Notes under the pieces: generated by a model | Told to the model about the DNA's origin: nothing | Databases searched by the model: none | Seen by the model: the letters and a program-made list of their open reading frames with translations, nothing else | Position numbers and translations under genes: made by a program | Shown: positions 49,693 through 60,967 of the stretch, one piece after another | How positions within the stretch are numbered: the first letter of the stretch is position 1 | How the letters are laid out: each line of letters opens with the position of its first letter | NCBI RefSeq assembly: GCF_001953355.1 | Contig: NZ_MPIY01000001.1 | Coordinates: 186,001-250,000 of the forward strand | Source of the DNA: Polynucleobacter sphagniphilus | Lineage (GTDB): Bacteria; Pseudomonadota; Gammaproteobacteria; Burkholderiales; Burkholderiaceae | Direction of reading: 5' to 3' | Length of the DNA stretch: 64,000 bases

Positions 49693-52037
49693 ATTTTTTA
49701 ACCTCTTCATTCCGCGCTGTTACCCATTTTGCTGTGCAGGCTGCTTTTATATTTTTGGCTACCCTCAGTGTTAATGCACATGCAGCTGATACCTTTGTCA
49801 TTAAGGATATCCGCATCGAAGGTTTGCAGCGCGTTGAGCCTGGAACCGTATTTAGTTACTTACCAGTTCAGGTTGGTGATACATTCAACGAAGAGAAAAG
49901 TGCTGAAGCAATTAAAGCTTTGTACACCACCGGCTTTTTTAAAGACGTTCAAATTCAAGCTCAGGGCGATGTATTGATTGTCATCGTCGACGAGCGCCCA
50001 ACGATTTCCCGAATTGAATTTACCGGCATGAAAGAGTTCGACCAGGAAACGGTACGCAAATCTTTGAAGGCGGTAGGGGTTGCAGAAGCCCGCTTCTATG
50101 ATAAGGCTCTGATTGATAAAGCCGAGCAAGAATTAAAGCGTCAATATGTCGGTAAGGGAATGTATGCCGCAGAAGTCGTGGCGACGGTTACTCCTGTTGA
50201 GCGTAATCAAGTGGCTATCTACTTCAATATTGATGAAGGCCCTACAGCAAAAATTCAAGAAATTAAATTTATTGGCAATCAAGAGTTTAGCGAAAGTACC
50301 TTGACTGGCATGATGCAGTTAAAAACGGGCGGCTGGCTGTCTTGGTACAGCAAAGATAATTTGTATTCCAAGCAAAAGCTGACTGCTGACTTGGAAACAA
50401 TCCGTTCGTATTACCTCAATCGTGGCTATTTAGAGTTTGCCATTACCTCCACTCAGGTTTCTATTACGCCCGATAAAAAAGGGATTTACCTGACCATTAG
50501 TGTTAAAGAGGGGCAGAAGTTCACCGTGAAGGATGTTCGTCTGGCTGGTGATCTATTGGGCAAGGAAGATGAGCTCATGCAGTTAATTACCCTAAAGCAG
50601 GGTGATACTTATTCTTCAGCCAAGTTAACTGAGAGCACTAAAGCAATCGCAGAAATTCTGGGTTCATATGGTTATGCGTTTGCAGTTGTTAATCCCCAGC
50701 CCGATATTCGCCGTGAATTAAGCGAGGTAGATCTCACTTTGGTGGTTGATCCTGGTCGACGTGTATATGTCCGTCAAGTGGTCATTACTGGCAATGCAAA
50801 AACACGCGATGTGGTTATTCGTCGCGAGATGCGCCAATATGAGAGCTCTTGGTTTGATAGCTCCAAAATTGACTTGTCGAAAAAGCGTGTAAATCGCCTT
50901 GGTTACTTTACCGAGGCTGAAATTACCACTGAAGATGTCCCCGGAGTGTCTGATCAAGTGGACGTTAAAGTAAATGTGAAGGAAAAGCCCACAGGATCGG
51001 TATCTGTTGGCGCGGGCTATTCTTCTACAGAAAAAATCATGCTTACCGCCGGTATTAATCAGGACAATGCATTCGGTACTGGAACGGCTATTGGCTTGAA
51101 CGCTGGCCTGGGTAAGATTAATCAAAGCTTAACCCTGTCGCAGTATGACCCATATTTCACGGATGATGGTATCAGTCGTTACTCTGATGTCTACTACCGC
51201 TCATCTAAACCGCTTTATTACGTAGGCGATCCCGACTATCAAATTAAGTCCGTTGGTACGAGTCTGAAGTTTGGTGTTCCGTATACCGAAGTAGATCGTG
51301 TGTTCTACGGTACAGCGTTTGAGGCGTTCCAAATTAGTTCCACAGTAAATACGCCTCAACCCTATCTCAACTACATGCAGAGTTACGGGGTGGCTGCTCC
51401 TGGTTATCCAGCTACTTTGAATACCTATAACGTTCCAGTGACCGTTGGTTGGACAAGGGATGGCAGGGATAGCGCTTTAATTCCTTCTACAGGTTCTCTC
51501 GAGACATTATCTGCAGAAGTGGGTACTCCAGTTGCTAATATGGAATATTGGCGTCTTTATGGCAAGTATCAGCAATATCATTCCTTTGATAAAGGCAATA
51601 TCTTGTCTTTCAATGGAGAGGTCGGTTATAGCCAGGCTTATGGTAGCAACCCCTTCCCGATTACTAAAAACTACTATGTTGGAGGTATCGGTTCCGTTCG
51701 TGGCTATGCGCCAGGCTCATTGGGCCCCACCTACTACAACACACTTGCAGGAATTTGGATGCCAACAGGTGGCCAATCAAAGATTGTTGGTAATGTGGAA
51801 TACACTGTTCCAGTGCCGGGGACTGGTGTTGACAAGACTCTGAGAACCTTTGTCTTTACCGATGGCGGTAATGCTTTTGGAAGCAATCTTAATCTGGTCT
51901 TGCGCTACTCTTACGGTATAGGTTTAGAATGGATATCACCGTTGGGACCGCTAAAATTCAGTTATGGTATTCCGATCAGCCCACAGCCTACGGATAATAT
52001 TCAGCGGTTACAGTTCCAGATCGGTACAGCGTTTTAA
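49689..52037 (+). CDS. bamA: Outer membrane protein assembly factor BamA
   Basis: Essential core of the BAM complex that inserts beta-barrel proteins into the outer membrane. A signal peptide (cleaved near NAHAADTF), five POTRA domains (about 35-430, starting VIKDIRIEGLQRVEPGTVFS) and a 16-strand barrel with the conserved GGIGSVRGYAPGSLGP motif are visible. It ends in Phe, as outer-membrane barrels do. 782 residues. The TTG start overlaps rseP by 4 bp and has no clear ribosome site, suggesting translational coupling. Confidence 0.96.
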   Translation: MNFLTSSFRAVTHFAVQAAFIFLATLSVNAHAADTFVIKDIRIEGLQRVEPGTVFSYLPVQVGDTFNEEKSAEAIKALYTTGFFKDVQIQAQGDVLIVIVDERPTISRIEFTGMKEFDQETVRKSLKAVGVAEARFYDKALIDKAEQELKRQYVGKGMYAAEVVATVTPVERNQVAIYFNIDEGPTAKIQEIKFIGNQEFSESTLTGMMQLKTGGWLSWYSKDNLYSKQKLTADLETIRSYYLNRGYLEFAITSTQVSITPDKKGIYLTISVKEGQKFTVKDVRLAGDLLGKEDELMQLITLKQGDTYSSAKLTESTKAIAEILGSYGYAFAVVNPQPDIRRELSEVDLTLVVDPGRRVYVRQVVITGNAKTRDVVIRREMRQYESSWFDSSKIDLSKKRVNRLGYFTEAEITTEDVPGVSDQVDVKVNVKEKPTGSVSVGAGYSSTEKIMLTAGINQDNAFGTGTAIGLNAGLGKINQSLTLSQYDPYFTDDGISRYSDVYYRSSKPLYYVGDPDYQIKSVGTSLKFGVPYTEVDRVFYGTAFEAFQISSTVNTPQPYLNYMQSYGVAAPGYPATLNTYNVPVTVGWTRDGRDSALIPSTGSLETLSAEVGTPVANMEYWRLYGKYQQYHSFDKGNILSFNGEVGYSQAYGSNPFPITKNYYVGGIGSVRGYAPGSLGPTYYNTLAGIWMPTGGQSKIVGNVEYTVPVPGTGVDKTLRTFVFTDGGNAFGSNLNLVLRYSYGIGLEWISPLGPLKFSYGIPISPQPTDNIQRLQFQIGTAF

Positions 52038-52055
52038 TTGTTTAAGGAAAGTTTT

Positions 52056-52583
52056 ATGAAGCTGCGTCAATCCTCTAAGTGGATTCAATTGAGTTTGGTA
52101 GCCTTTGCCTCTGCCCTTTTGGCATCACATGCATTTGCTCAGGATGCTGGTACGCGTGTTGCAGTGGTTAACTCAGAAAAAGTGTTTAATGAGTCAAACT
52201 TGGCAAAGGCGATGCAAACGCGTTTGCAGAACGAATTTACCAAACGTCAAAATGACTTACGTGATAGTGCTCAAAAAATTAAGAGTGCCGCTGAGAAATT
52301 GGATCGTGATGCGGCTGTCATGACCGAGGCAGAGCGTATCCGTCGTCAACGTGAATTGGCAGATCAAGATCGCGAGCTGCAACGTAAACAACGTGAGTTC
52401 ACTGAAGATTTGAATCAGCGTACTTTTGAGGAGCGCGCCAAAATTGCTGAAAAGGCTAATGCGGTTCTCAAGCAAATCGCTGAGCAGCGCAAAATTGATC
52501 TCATCGTGCAAGAGGCAGCATATGCCAATCCAAAAGCTGACGTAACCGATGACGTCATCAAGGCTTTGAACAGCCAGAAGTAA
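52056..52583 (+). CDS. skp: Periplasmic chaperone Skp (OmpH family)
   Basis: Holds unfolded outer-membrane proteins on their way to BamA. A signal peptide (cleaved near SHAFAQDAG) precedes a beta-strand segment ([15 protein letters not shown]) and a long charged coiled coil (about 60-150) forming the trimer tentacles. 175 residues from the ATG at 52056, which has AAGGAAA upstream; the open frame extends 6 codons further but lacks a start signal. It sits between bamA and lpxD, the standard location. Confidence 0.94.
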   Translation: MKLRQSSKWIQLSLVAFASALLASHAFAQDAGTRVAVVNSEKVFNESNLAKAMQTRLQNEFTKRQNDLRDSAQKIKSAAEKLDRDAAVMTEAERIRRQRELADQDRELQRKQREFTEDLNQRTFEERAKIAEKANAVLKQIAEQRKIDLIVQEAAYANPKADVTDDVIKALNSQK

Positions 52584-52588
52584 GTCTT

Positions 52589-53656
52589 ATGCCCACTGCC
52601 ATCCAGCTGGCCGAACAGTTTCACATCAGCTTGGTGGGAGAGGGCTCTGCGGTGTTCCGTGGGTTAGCCCCCTTGGAGCAGGCTCAAGCAGATCAAATCT
52701 CTTTTCTTTCAAATCCACTTTACCGTACTCAAGCTCTAGACAGTGCGGCTGGTGGTTTAATTCTTAGTCAATCAGACTATGAGTTTCTTAATGCGAACTC
52801 AACTAGCGCTAGTTCTAAGCGGGTTTATTTTGTTGCAAAAAATCCCTATGCAACTTTTGCTAGAATGGCGCAGTATTTTGCTAAAGCCTCTGCTAGAGAG
52901 CATATGCCAGGCATTCATGCCAATGCAGTAATTGACCCTTCAGCAGTCATTCCTGACTCTTGTCATATTGGCCCCTTTGTCCAAATTGGATCGGGAGTGC
53001 ATTTGGGTGAGCGGGTAGTCATTTTAGGAAATGTCTCGATTGCCAATGGGGTAGTTATTGGAGGTGACACAACCATTCATCCAGCGGTATCCATTTACGC
53101 TCAAACACAAATTGGTGAGCGTTGCATTATTCATAGTGGAGCTATTCTAGGCGCGGATGGTTTTGGTTTTGCCCCTGATTTTTCAGCAAGCGGCGGTGAG
53201 TGGGTCAAGATTCCTCAAACTGGTAGGGTTGTCATTGGTAATGATGTGGAGATTGGCGCCTCTACTACGATTGACCGTGGCGCAATGACTGACACTACCA
53301 TTGGCTCCGGAACCAAGATTGATAATCAAGTTCAGATTGCACACAACGTGATTATTGGTAATTGCTGCGTGATTGCTGGATGTGCTGCAATTTCAGGGAG
53401 CACCAAGATCGGTAATTTTTGCATCATAGGTGGGGCAGCCAATTTTGCTGGTCACCTGACGATTGCTGATAGAACAACAGTTTCTGGAAATACATCTATT
53501 ATTCGCTCCATTACAGAGCCTGGACAGCACTTCACAGGTGTTTATCCCTCCATGCTGCATGCGGCCTGGGAGAAAAATGCCGCAATTTTGCGTGGGCTCG
53601 ATAAAATACGTCAACGCTTACGTTTGCTAGACAAGAATAAAGCGACAGAGTCATAG
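52589..53656 (+). CDS. lpxD: UDP-3-O-acylglucosamine N-acyltransferase
   Basis: Adds the second acyl chain in lipid A synthesis, using acyl-ACP. An N-terminal uridine-binding domain (about 1-105) is followed by a left-handed beta-helix of hexapeptide repeats ([20 protein letters not shown] and later turns) containing the catalytic His region [20 protein letters not shown]. 355 residues. It starts 5 bp after skp. Confidence 0.96.
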   Translation: MPTAIQLAEQFHISLVGEGSAVFRGLAPLEQAQADQISFLSNPLYRTQALDSAAGGLILSQSDYEFLNANSTSASSKRVYFVAKNPYATFARMAQYFAKASAREHMPGIHANAVIDPSAVIPDSCHIGPFVQIGSGVHLGERVVILGNVSIANGVVIGGDTTIHPAVSIYAQTQIGERCIIHSGAILGADGFGFAPDFSASGGEWVKIPQTGRVVIGNDVEIGASTTIDRGAMTDTTIGSGTKIDNQVQIAHNVIIGNCCVIAGCAAISGSTKIGNFCIIGGAANFAGHLTIADRTTVSGNTSIIRSITEPGQHFTGVYPSMLHAAWEKNAAILRGLDKIRQRLRLLDKNKATES

Positions 53657-53703
53657 GCTGTTAGCAGTCATTTCATCATTCATCTTTTTATGTAGGTAAG
53701 CTC

Positions 53704-54153
53704 ATGAGTAAAGCAATCGCAATCGACATCAATCAAATTTTGAAGTTATTGCCACATCGCTACCCTTTTTTATTGGTTGACCGCGTACTGGAGTTAACTC
53801 CACGCGAAAGCATTACAGCCTTAAAAAATGTCACAATGAATGAACCTTTTTTTCAAGGACATTTCCCTGATTTTCCGGTGATGCCTGGCGTCTTAATTAT
53901 TGAAGCCCTTGCTCAAACTGCTGCTTTACTGACCTTCTCTGAAGAGCGTCAAGAGGATGCAATTTATTACTTTGCTGGGATCGATGGCGCACGCTTTAAA
54001 AAGCCTGTTTTACCTGGGGATCAGTTGATCATGACCGCTAAATTAGAGCGTGAACGCGCTGGAATCTATAAGTTTCAAGTCCAAGCAACTGTAGATGGTG
54101 AATTAGCGGCAGAGGCTAATATTACTTGTGCGGTACGTACGAAAGGCGCGTAA
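53704..54153 (+). CDS. fabZ: 3-hydroxyacyl-ACP dehydratase FabZ
   Basis: Dehydrates 3-hydroxyacyl-ACP in fatty acid synthesis and so competes with LpxA/LpxD for substrate. Hot-dog fold with [16 protein letters not shown]; the catalytic His53 is in [14 protein letters not shown] and Glu67 in [10 protein letters not shown]. 149 residues. The TAA overlaps the lpxA ATG by one base. Confidence 0.97.
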   Translation: MSKAIAIDINQILKLLPHRYPFLLVDRVLELTPRESITALKNVTMNEPFFQGHFPDFPVMPGVLIIEALAQTAALLTFSEERQEDAIYYFAGIDGARFKKPVLPGDQLIMTAKLERERAGIYKFQVQATVDGELAAEANITCAVRTKGA

Positions 54154-54950
54154 TGACTCGGATTCATGCATCCGCTCTTGTAGATAGTAAAGCTGAGTTA
54201 GCTGACGATGTCGAGATCGGCCCCTATTCCGTAATTGGTCCTAATGTCAAAATTGACTCTGGCACTAAGGTTGGCTCTCATACAGTCATTGAGGGTTACA
54301 CCACAATCGGCCGGGAGAATAATTTTGCTCACTTCGCTGCTATTGGTGGCGCGCCGCAGGATATGAAATATCGTGGTGAACCAACCCAATTAATTATTGG
54401 CGATCGTAATACGATCCGTGAATTCACCACCATTCATACTGGTACCTCACAAGATGAGGGGATCACGCGTATTGGTGATGATAATTGGATCATGGCTTAT
54501 GTGCATATTGCCCATGATTGTCAAATTGGTAATCACACTATATTTTCAAGTAATGCGCAGATTGCGGGTCACGTGCAAGTCTGTGATTGGGCGATCATGG
54601 GTGGTATGTCAGGCGTACATCAATTTGTGCGCGTTGGCCAACATGCCATGCTAGGTGGGGCATCTGCTTTGGTACAAGATATCCCGCCATTTGTCATTGC
54701 TGCTGGCGATAAAGCATCACCACATGGCATTAACGTTGAGGGTTTAAAGCGTCGGGGATTTTCTAGCGAAACCATTTCTGCATTACGCCAAGCCTATAAG
54801 GTGCTTTACAAAGATGGTCTCAGTTTTGAAGAGGCAAAAGTAGAAATTCAAAAAATAGCCCTTGCTCATTCAGCCGATGCTGCTACTGCAGAAAAGCTTA
54901 CCCAGTTCCATGATTTTATTGCCGCCTCAACGCGCGGCATTATTCGTTAA
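54153..54950 (+). CDS. lpxA: UDP-N-acetylglucosamine acyltransferase
   Basis: First acylation of lipid A synthesis. A left-handed beta-helix of hexapeptide repeats starts [20 protein letters not shown]; the active-site region has [18 protein letters not shown], and the helical C-terminal domain contains [20 protein letters not shown]. 265 residues from the ATG at 54153; the frame is open 9 codons upstream inside fabZ but the MTRIHAS start is canonical. Confidence 0.97.
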   Translation: MTRIHASALVDSKAELADDVEIGPYSVIGPNVKIDSGTKVGSHTVIEGYTTIGRENNFAHFAAIGGAPQDMKYRGEPTQLIIGDRNTIREFTTIHTGTSQDEGITRIGDDNWIMAYVHIAHDCQIGNHTIFSSNAQIAGHVQVCDWAIMGGMSGVHQFVRVGQHAMLGGASALVQDIPPFVIAAGDKASPHGINVEGLKRRGFSSETISALRQAYKVLYKDGLSFEEAKVEIQKIALAHSADAATAEKLTQFHDFIAASTRGIIR

Positions 54951-54964
54951 CGATAGGTAAGGCT

Positions 54965-56158
54965 TTGCCAAAATTAGCCTGCGTAGCTGGTGAGCCATCG
55001 GGTGATTTACTGGCTGCCCCTGTTTTAAATGCGCTTCAGCAAATTCCAGATATGTCTGGAATAGAAATGTATGGCATCGGCGGCCCTCGGATGCAGGCGG
55101 AAGGCTTTCGTTCCGATTGGTCAATGGAAACACTCAGTGTGCGCGGCTATGTTGAGGCTATTAAACAATTACCTGCAATTCTGAAATTACGTCGACAACT
55201 CATTGACAATTTAATGGGGGAAGGGCGCCCTGATGTTTTTTTAGGAATTGATGCGCCTGACTTTAATTTGGGTGTGGAGTTAAAGTTGCGTGAAGCAGGT
55301 ATTCCTACTCTGCATTTGGTATCCCCTTCGATTTGGGCATGGCGTGCTAGCCGCATCAATAAGATTGCACGCGCTGTAGACCGAATGTTGTGCATCTTCC
55401 CGTTTGAAACGGAAATATATGCACGTGCTGGTGTCCCGGCAACTTATGTCGGTCATCCGCTAGCCAGTGATATTCCACTTCTCCCGGATACAAGTAGCGC
55501 CAGAAATAAAATTGCCTCACTAATGCATATTGACCGTCCTAACTTAGATGGGACTGTCATCGCTGTGTTGCCTGGTAGCCGGGGCTCGGAGATAGAGCAT
55601 ATCGCGCCAATATTCTTTGAAACCATGAGTCTGATAGCCCATAGAATGGCTGGGCAAAAACTACACTTTTTCATTCCAGTTGCTACACCACGCCTTCGAG
55701 AGCCGTTGGAGGCTTTACTTGTTCAAGTTAAAAAAAGAAATCCTGACATTCGGATTCACTTGATAGACGGTCATGCGGACCCTATCTTGGAGGCAGCGGA
55801 TGCTGTTCTGATTGCTAGTGGCACAGCCACCTTACAAGCTGCTTTATGGAAAAAGCCAATGGTAATTTCTTATAAGGTGCCTTGGTTAACGGCGCAAATC
55901 ATGAAGCGTCAAGGCTACCTGCCATATGTTGGGTTGCCTAATATTCTTTGTGGTGAGTTTGTTGTTCCAGAGTTACTGCAAGATGATGCTACGCCAGAAA
56001 ATTTAGCCAATGCGGTAATGAACTGGTTAGATCATCCCGAGAAGGTATTGCAGTTGAAGGAGCGCTTTATGCAGATGCATGAAACCTTGCGCCGACCCAC
56101 TGGCTTGCTGGTTGCGCAGGCTATCACTCAAGTCATTCAAGCTGGTCATAGCACATGA
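54965..56158 (+). CDS. lpxB: Lipid-A-disaccharide synthase
   Basis: Joins UDP-2,3-diacylglucosamine and lipid X into the lipid A disaccharide at the inner membrane. GT-B/family 19 fold with [56 protein letters not shown] and [20 protein letters not shown]. 397 residues. The start is TTG with AGG upstream, 14 bp after lpxA. It overlaps rnhB (ATGA). Confidence 0.96.
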   Translation: MPKLACVAGEPSGDLLAAPVLNALQQIPDMSGIEMYGIGGPRMQAEGFRSDWSMETLSVRGYVEAIKQLPAILKLRRQLIDNLMGEGRPDVFLGIDAPDFNLGVELKLREAGIPTLHLVSPSIWAWRASRINKIARAVDRMLCIFPFETEIYARAGVPATYVGHPLASDIPLLPDTSSARNKIASLMHIDRPNLDGTVIAVLPGSRGSEIEHIAPIFFETMSLIAHRMAGQKLHFFIPVATPRLREPLEALLVQVKKRNPDIRIHLIDGHADPILEAADAVLIASGTATLQAALWKKPMVISYKVPWLTAQIMKRQGYLPYVGLPNILCGEFVVPELLQDDATPENLANAVMNWLDHPEKVLQLKERFMQMHETLRRPTGLLVAQAITQVIQAGHST

Positions 56159-56745
56159 GTGCTATATGGATATGTGGGGTAGATGAGGCAGGTCGTGGCC
56201 CCTTAGTGGGGTCGGTAGTTGCTGGCGCCGTAGTATTGGATTCGAATCACCCGATTGAGGGTTTGAGGGACTCCAAAAAATTGTCCCCTGCAAAGCGAGA
56301 GTTTCTCTTTGAGCAAATTGTTAGCAATGCCAAAGCCTGGGGAATTGGTGAGGCTAGCGCGCAAGAGATTGATCAAATCAATATATTGCAAGCTACTATG
56401 CTGGCTATGCGTCGTGCAATAGAGGACCTGACTACCCGTTTAGGTGCTTGGCCGGATAAAGCCTTAATTGATGGTAATCGCTGCCCTGAGTTGACGATTC
56501 CAGCAGAGGCAATTGTGAAGGGTGATTCAAAAGAGCCTGCTATTTCAGCGGCATCTATTTTGGCTAAGGTAACGCGTGATCGGCAGATGATGGTTTTACA
56601 TGAGCAGTATCCACATTATGGCTTTGCGCAACATATGGGTTACCCCACAGAATTTCATTTTGCTGCTTTAAAACAGTTTGGTGCATGTGACCAACATCGC
56701 CGCAGTTTCTCGCCCGTAAGAAATGTTTTAGAGGTGAATGCGTGA
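56155..56745 (+). CDS. rnhB: Ribonuclease HII
   Basis: Removes ribonucleotides from RNA-DNA hybrids. Active-site acidic residues lie in [30 protein letters not shown] and the later [12 protein letters not shown] region; the [11 protein letters not shown] motif is intact. 196 residues. The ATGA overlap with lpxB and the lpxA-lpxB-rnhB order are conserved in proteobacteria. Confidence 0.96.
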   Translation: MSAIWICGVDEAGRGPLVGSVVAGAVVLDSNHPIEGLRDSKKLSPAKREFLFEQIVSNAKAWGIGEASAQEIDQINILQATMLAMRRAIEDLTTRLGAWPDKALIDGNRCPELTIPAEAIVKGDSKEPAISAASILAKVTRDRQMMVLHEQYPHYGFAQHMGYPTEFHFAALKQFGACDQHRRSFSPVRNVLEVNA

Positions 56746-57569
56746 TGGCGTTTGATTTAATTTCATCAAAAGAAAATTCTTTATTTAAAGAGCTGCGTCT
56801 CTTGCAGGCTACGGGTTCAAAAGGTCAGAAGGTACGCTTGGCAAGTGGCCATGCTTTGCTTGAGGGCATTCATTTAATTCAGACTTGGGTAGGCGATCCT
56901 GCCCTTAAAACACTCTTCACTTCAGAGTTTGGATTGCAAAATCCCGAAATCTCAGAGGCAGTTTATTCTCACCTTGAGATTTGCCCAGAAACCCGAATAT
57001 TTCAATTGGACTCGAGTCTGTGGGATCAATTAAGCGAACTGGCAAATGCACCGCACATCGCCGGCTTACTCAATCTTCCGGCTTCACGCCTTAAAGCGCC
57101 GCAATCGATTTCAAACTTAGAGGGTGATCTAGTCATCTTGGATCGGATTCAGGATGCAGGCAATGTAGGTTCTATTCTACGCACAGCCGCAGCGGCAGGT
57201 TTTACACAGGTTATAGCCCTATCGGGATGTGCGCACTTATGGTCTAGCAAGGTATTAAGAGCCGGTATGGGCGCTCATCGTCTTTTGGATTTATATGAGG
57301 GCTGGTCCAATCAGCAACTCTTGAGTGCCGTGACAGCACCTTTGCTTGCAGCTGCTGCCGATGCTCCGCAGGATTTATTTGATCTTCGAGAAGAGCTCAT
57401 GCATCCAGTGGCGTGGGTAATGGGGAGCGAGGGGCAAGGTGTTTCAAGTGATTTGATGGCGCAGGCCAAACCCGTCTCCATCCCAATTGACCCACGGGTT
57501 GAATCACTCAATGTTTCTACAGCAGCTGCTATTTGTCTTTTTGAAACAGTTCGAGTTCGACGCTCTTAA
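56745..57569 (+). CDS. SpoU-family RNA 2'-O-methyltransferase
   Basis: A TrmH/SpoU-type SPOUT methyltransferase for rRNA or tRNA ribose. An N-terminal substrate-binding domain (about 1-105) precedes the knotted catalytic domain with motif 1 (RIQDAGNVGSILRTAAAAGF), motif 2 (WVMGSEGQGVS) and motif 3 (SIPIDPRVESLNVSTAAAI). About 274 residues from the ATG at 56745; a GTG at 56742 is in frame. It overlaps or abuts rnhB. The exact RNA target (RlmB-like or other) cannot be read from the sequence. Confidence 0.9.
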   Translation: MAFDLISSKENSLFKELRLLQATGSKGQKVRLASGHALLEGIHLIQTWVGDPALKTLFTSEFGLQNPEISEAVYSHLEICPETRIFQLDSSLWDQLSELANAPHIAGLLNLPASRLKAPQSISNLEGDLVILDRIQDAGNVGSILRTAAAAGFTQVIALSGCAHLWSSKVLRAGMGAHRLLDLYEGWSNQQLLSAVTAPLLAAAADAPQDLFDLREELMHPVAWVMGSEGQGVSSDLMAQAKPVSIPIDPRVESLNVSTAAAICLFETVRVRRS

Positions 57570-57576
57570 GTGACTC

Positions 57577-58404
57577 TCATCCCAAAATCGTTTTATCGGA
57601 TTTAATGGCCTGAAGAACGGTTGTCGCGATTTCTTCGATTGATTTGCTAGTGGTTGCCACCCAGGGAATAGATTCCTTTTTCATCATTGCGGTAGCCTCA
57701 TTGATTTCATAGCGACAATTCTCTAATTTGGCATAGTTACTGCCTGGACGTCGTTCATTGCGAATTTCAGATAAGCGCTCAGCATCGATCATCAACCCAA
57801 AAATTTTATGGCGGTAAGGTGCTAAATCTTTAGGCAATTGACCGCGTTCAAAATCCTCTGGGATGAGGGGGTAATTAGCCGCCTTCATGCCGTACTGCAT
57901 TGCCAAATAGAGGCTGGTAGGGGTCTTACCAACACGGGAAATGCCCACAAGAATGACATCTGCATCAGCTAGATTTTTATTCGACTGCCCATCATCGTGA
58001 GCCAGGGAGTAGTTAATCGCTTCAATACGGTTTTTATAGGCCGCAGTGTCAGCATTGTGATGCAAGCGGTTCATTGCATGGGTCGATTTCAGGCCAAGCG
58101 CTTGTTCGAGGGGCGCAACAAAGGTTTGGAACATATCCAAAATTAAGCCATTAGCCCGAGCAACAATGGCATTTAATTCAGGGGTAATAAGAGTAGTAAA
58201 AACAATGGGTTGGACACCATACTTAGAGGCAGCCTGATTAATCGCTGCAACGGCATCATGGGCTTTATCGACGCTATCTACAAAAGGCACCCGAATATGC
58301 TTAAAAGTGGCCTCAAATTGCGCCAAAATTGACTGGCTGAAGTTCTCGGCAGTAATGCCAGTGCCATCGGAAACAATAAAAACAATGCGGGGGTCGTTGG
58401 ACAT
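57577..58404 (-). CDS. ppsR: PEP synthase regulatory protein (kinase/pyrophosphorylase)
   Basis: DUF299 bifunctional enzyme that inactivates PEP synthase by ADP-dependent phosphorylation of a threonine and reactivates it with phosphate. The N-terminal IVFIVSDGTGITAENFSQSI and the P-loop-like VGISRVGKTPTSLYLAMQYG are diagnostic. About 275 residues from the ATG at 58404 (MSNDPRIVF); an ATG at 58425 is also in frame and neither has a clear ribosome site. It is divergent from its target ppsA, the usual pairing. Confidence 0.95.
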   Translation of the reverse strand: MSNDPRIVFIVSDGTGITAENFSQSILAQFEATFKHIRVPFVDSVDKAHDAVAAINQAASKYGVQPIVFTTLITPELNAIVARANGLILDMFQTFVAPLEQALGLKSTHAMNRLHHNADTAAYKNRIEAINYSLAHDDGQSNKNLADADVILVGISRVGKTPTSLYLAMQYGMKAANYPLIPEDFERGQLPKDLAPYRHKIFGLMIDAERLSEIRNERRPGSNYAKLENCRYEINEATAMMKKESIPWVATTSKSIEEIATTVLQAIKSDKTILG

Positions 58405-58511
58405 AGGATTTGGGCTAAAAGTCATGGTCAGCACTACAATATGAGGTTATTGAAGTATGCCGTATTTTGTTCGGCCGCTCGACCAGTTTCCTTATCCTTA
58501 GAGAGTTTTAT

Positions 58512-60908
58512 ATGTCCAACCAACAGCAGCAAAATAGCAATGTAGCAAACGCCTATGTTCTCCCTTTTGAGCAACTCCGCATGACCGATGTTGAATCGGT
58601 TGGCGGTAAGAATGCTTCTTTAGGAGAGATGATTTCTCAATTGGCTACTACCGGTGTGCGTGTGCCAACCGGTTTTGCAACCACAGCCTTAGCCTTCCGT
58701 GACTTCTTAGAGCACAATAATTTGACTGAGCGCATTCAAAAGCGCTTGGAAAATCTCAATATTGATGATGTGCGTGCATTGGCTGAAGCCGGTAAAGAAA
58801 TCCGTCATTGGATCGAAACTGCACCATTTCAGGAGCGCTTGGATCAAGAAATCCGTGAGGCATTCGCTAAATTAGACGATTCTGGTAAAGGCTCATTTGC
58901 AGTGCGCTCCTCTGCAACAGCGGAAGACTTGCCAGATGCTTCTTTTGCTGGTCAGCAAGAGACCTTCCTGAACGTGGAAGGTATTGATGATGTTCTAAAG
59001 AAGATTCGTGAAGTATTTGCATCCCTTTATAACGACCGCGCTATTTCTTATCGCGTTCATAAGGGTTTTGCTCATGCCGAAGTTGCCTTGTCTGCAGGCA
59101 TTCAGCGCATGGTACGTTCTGACTTAGGTGCAGCCGGTGTGATGTTTACTCTGGATACTGAATCTGGTTTTGAAGATGTCGTGTTTATTACTTCTAGCTA
59201 TGGCTTGGGTGAAACAGTGGTGCAGGGCGCGGTTAATCCGGATGAGTTTTATGTATTCAAAACCACTTTAGCTAAAGACAAAAAAGCGATCATTCGCCGT
59301 TCTTTAGGTTCTAAGTTAATTCAGATGCAATTTGCTCCAGCAGGCTCGACTGAAAAAGTGATCACCGTTGATGTTAGCCCAGAGAAACGCAACCGGTTTT
59401 CTTTAGAAGACGCAGATATTACTGAGTTAGCTAAATACGCAGTCATTATTGAAAAGCACTATGGTCGTCCAATGGACATCGAGTGGGGTAAGGATGGTCA
59501 AGATGGCCGTATCTACATCTTGCAAGCTCGCCCAGAGACCGTAAAGAGTCAGGCAGCTGGTCAGGTAGAGATGCGCTATAAATTGAAGGGCAGCTCTAAG
59601 GTTTTGGCTAAAGGACGTGCAATTGGTCAAAAAATTGGTGCGGGCCCCGTTCGCGTGATTCGCGATCCAAGCGAAATGGATCGTGTACAACCTGGCGATG
59701 TATTGGTTGCCGATATGACCGACCCGAACTGGGAGCCGGTGATGAAGCGTGCTTCAGCGATCATTACTAATCGCGGCGGCCGTACTTGCCATGCTGCAAT
59801 TATTGCCCGTGAGTTGGGTGTGCCAGCGGTTGTAGGTTGCGGTGACGCTACTGAACATTTGCAAGATGGCATGATGGTGACCGTTTCTTGTGCAGAGGGT
59901 GATGAGGGTCACATTTACGATGGCTTGATTGAGACTGAAGTCACTGAGGTTTCTCGCGGAGCTCTCCCAGAGATTCCTGTGAAAATCACCATGAACATTG
60001 GCAATCCTCAGTTGGCATTTGATTTCTGTCAGATCCCCAATGCTGGGGTTGGCTTAGCCCGTCTTGAGTTCATTATCAATAACTACATTGGTGTTCATCC
60101 GCGTGCTGTTTTGGAGTATCCAAATATTGATGCTGACCTGAAGCGTGCCGTTGAAAGTGTTGCGCGTGGTTATGCAAGTCCACGTCAGTTTTATGAGGAT
60201 AAATTAGTTGAGGGTGTTGCTACCATTGCGGCTGCTTTCTATCCAAAGCCAGTGATTGTGCGTTTGTCTGACTTTAAGTCAAACGAGTACAAAAAGCTGA
60301 TTGGTGGTTCACGTTATGAGCCGGATGAAGAAAATCCAATGCTTGGTTTCCGCGGCGCATCCCGTTATGTGTCTGCTGATTTTGGCGAGGCTTTTGCTTT
60401 GGAGTGCGCTGCAATGAAGCGTGTTCGTGAAGATATGGGCCTGGACAACGTTGAAATCATGGTTCCATTTGTGCGTACGATCAAGCAGGCTGAGCGTGTC
60501 ATTGACATGATGGCTAAGTTAGGCCTCAAGCGTGGTGAAAATGGCTTACGTCTCATCATGATGTGCGAAATTCCTTCAAATGCTATTTTGGCCGATCAGT
60601 TCTTAGAGCATTTTGATGGTTTCTCCATTGGCTCTAACGATATGACTCAGTTAACTCTGGGTCTTGACCGTGACTCTGGTATGGAGCTGTTGGCGATCGA
60701 CTTTGATGAGCGTGATCCTGCGGTTGAGTTCATGATTGCGCGCTCTATCGAAGCTTGCCGTAAGCAAAATAAATATGTTGGAATCTGTGGTCAAGGACCT
60801 TCTGATCACCCTGACTTTGCTCGTTGGTTGGTGGAGAAGGGCATTACTTCCATCTCATTAAATCCTGATAGCGTAGTTGCTACATGGGAAATGCTTGGTA
60901 AGCAGTAA
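58512..60908 (+). CDS. ppsA: Phosphoenolpyruvate synthase
   Basis: Converts pyruvate and ATP to PEP, AMP and phosphate for gluconeogenesis. The ATP-grasp-like N-terminal domain starts at [11 protein letters not shown] and contains [20 protein letters not shown]. The swivelling domain carries the catalytic His427 in [14 protein letters not shown], next to the regulatory Thr425. The C-terminal PEP/pyruvate TIM barrel ends with the conserved [11 protein letters not shown]. 798 residues from the ATG at 58512 (MSNQQQQ), with TTAGAGAG upstream; the frame is open 15 codons further. It is divergent from ppsR and convergent with the Anbu gene. Confidence 0.97.
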   Translation: MSNQQQQNSNVANAYVLPFEQLRMTDVESVGGKNASLGEMISQLATTGVRVPTGFATTALAFRDFLEHNNLTERIQKRLENLNIDDVRALAEAGKEIRHWIETAPFQERLDQEIREAFAKLDDSGKGSFAVRSSATAEDLPDASFAGQQETFLNVEGIDDVLKKIREVFASLYNDRAISYRVHKGFAHAEVALSAGIQRMVRSDLGAAGVMFTLDTESGFEDVVFITSSYGLGETVVQGAVNPDEFYVFKTTLAKDKKAIIRRSLGSKLIQMQFAPAGSTEKVITVDVSPEKRNRFSLEDADITELAKYAVIIEKHYGRPMDIEWGKDGQDGRIYILQARPETVKSQAAGQVEMRYKLKGSSKVLAKGRAIGQKIGAGPVRVIRDPSEMDRVQPGDVLVADMTDPNWEPVMKRASAIITNRGGRTCHAAIIARELGVPAVVGCGDATEHLQDGMMVTVSCAEGDEGHIYDGLIETEVTEVSRGALPEIPVKITMNIGNPQLAFDFCQIPNAGVGLARLEFIINNYIGVHPRAVLEYPNIDADLKRAVESVARGYASPRQFYEDKLVEGVATIAAAFYPKPVIVRLSDFKSNEYKKLIGGSRYEPDEENPMLGFRGASRYVSADFGEAFALECAAMKRVREDMGLDNVEIMVPFVRTIKQAERVIDMMAKLGLKRGENGLRLIMMCEIPSNAILADQFLEHFDGFSIGSNDMTQLTLGLDRDSGMELLAIDFDERDPAVEFMIARSIEACRKQNKYVGICGQGPSDHPDFARWLVEKGITSISLNPDSVVATWEMLGKQ

Positions 60909-60924
60909 GCAGCAAAAGAAGTTT

Positions 60925-60953
60925 GATCAAGACCTCTCAATAAGGTCTTGATC
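60925..60953. terminator. Hairpin between ppsA and the Anbu gene, possible terminator
   Basis: GATCAAGACCT (60925-60935) and AGGTCTTGATC (60943-60953) form a perfect 11-bp stem with a 7-base loop in the convergent gap. Neither side has a solid T run; the minus strand side (AAACTTCTTTT) is the better one. Confidence 0.55.
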
Positions 60954-60967
60954 CCAAGGCGGTTTGT

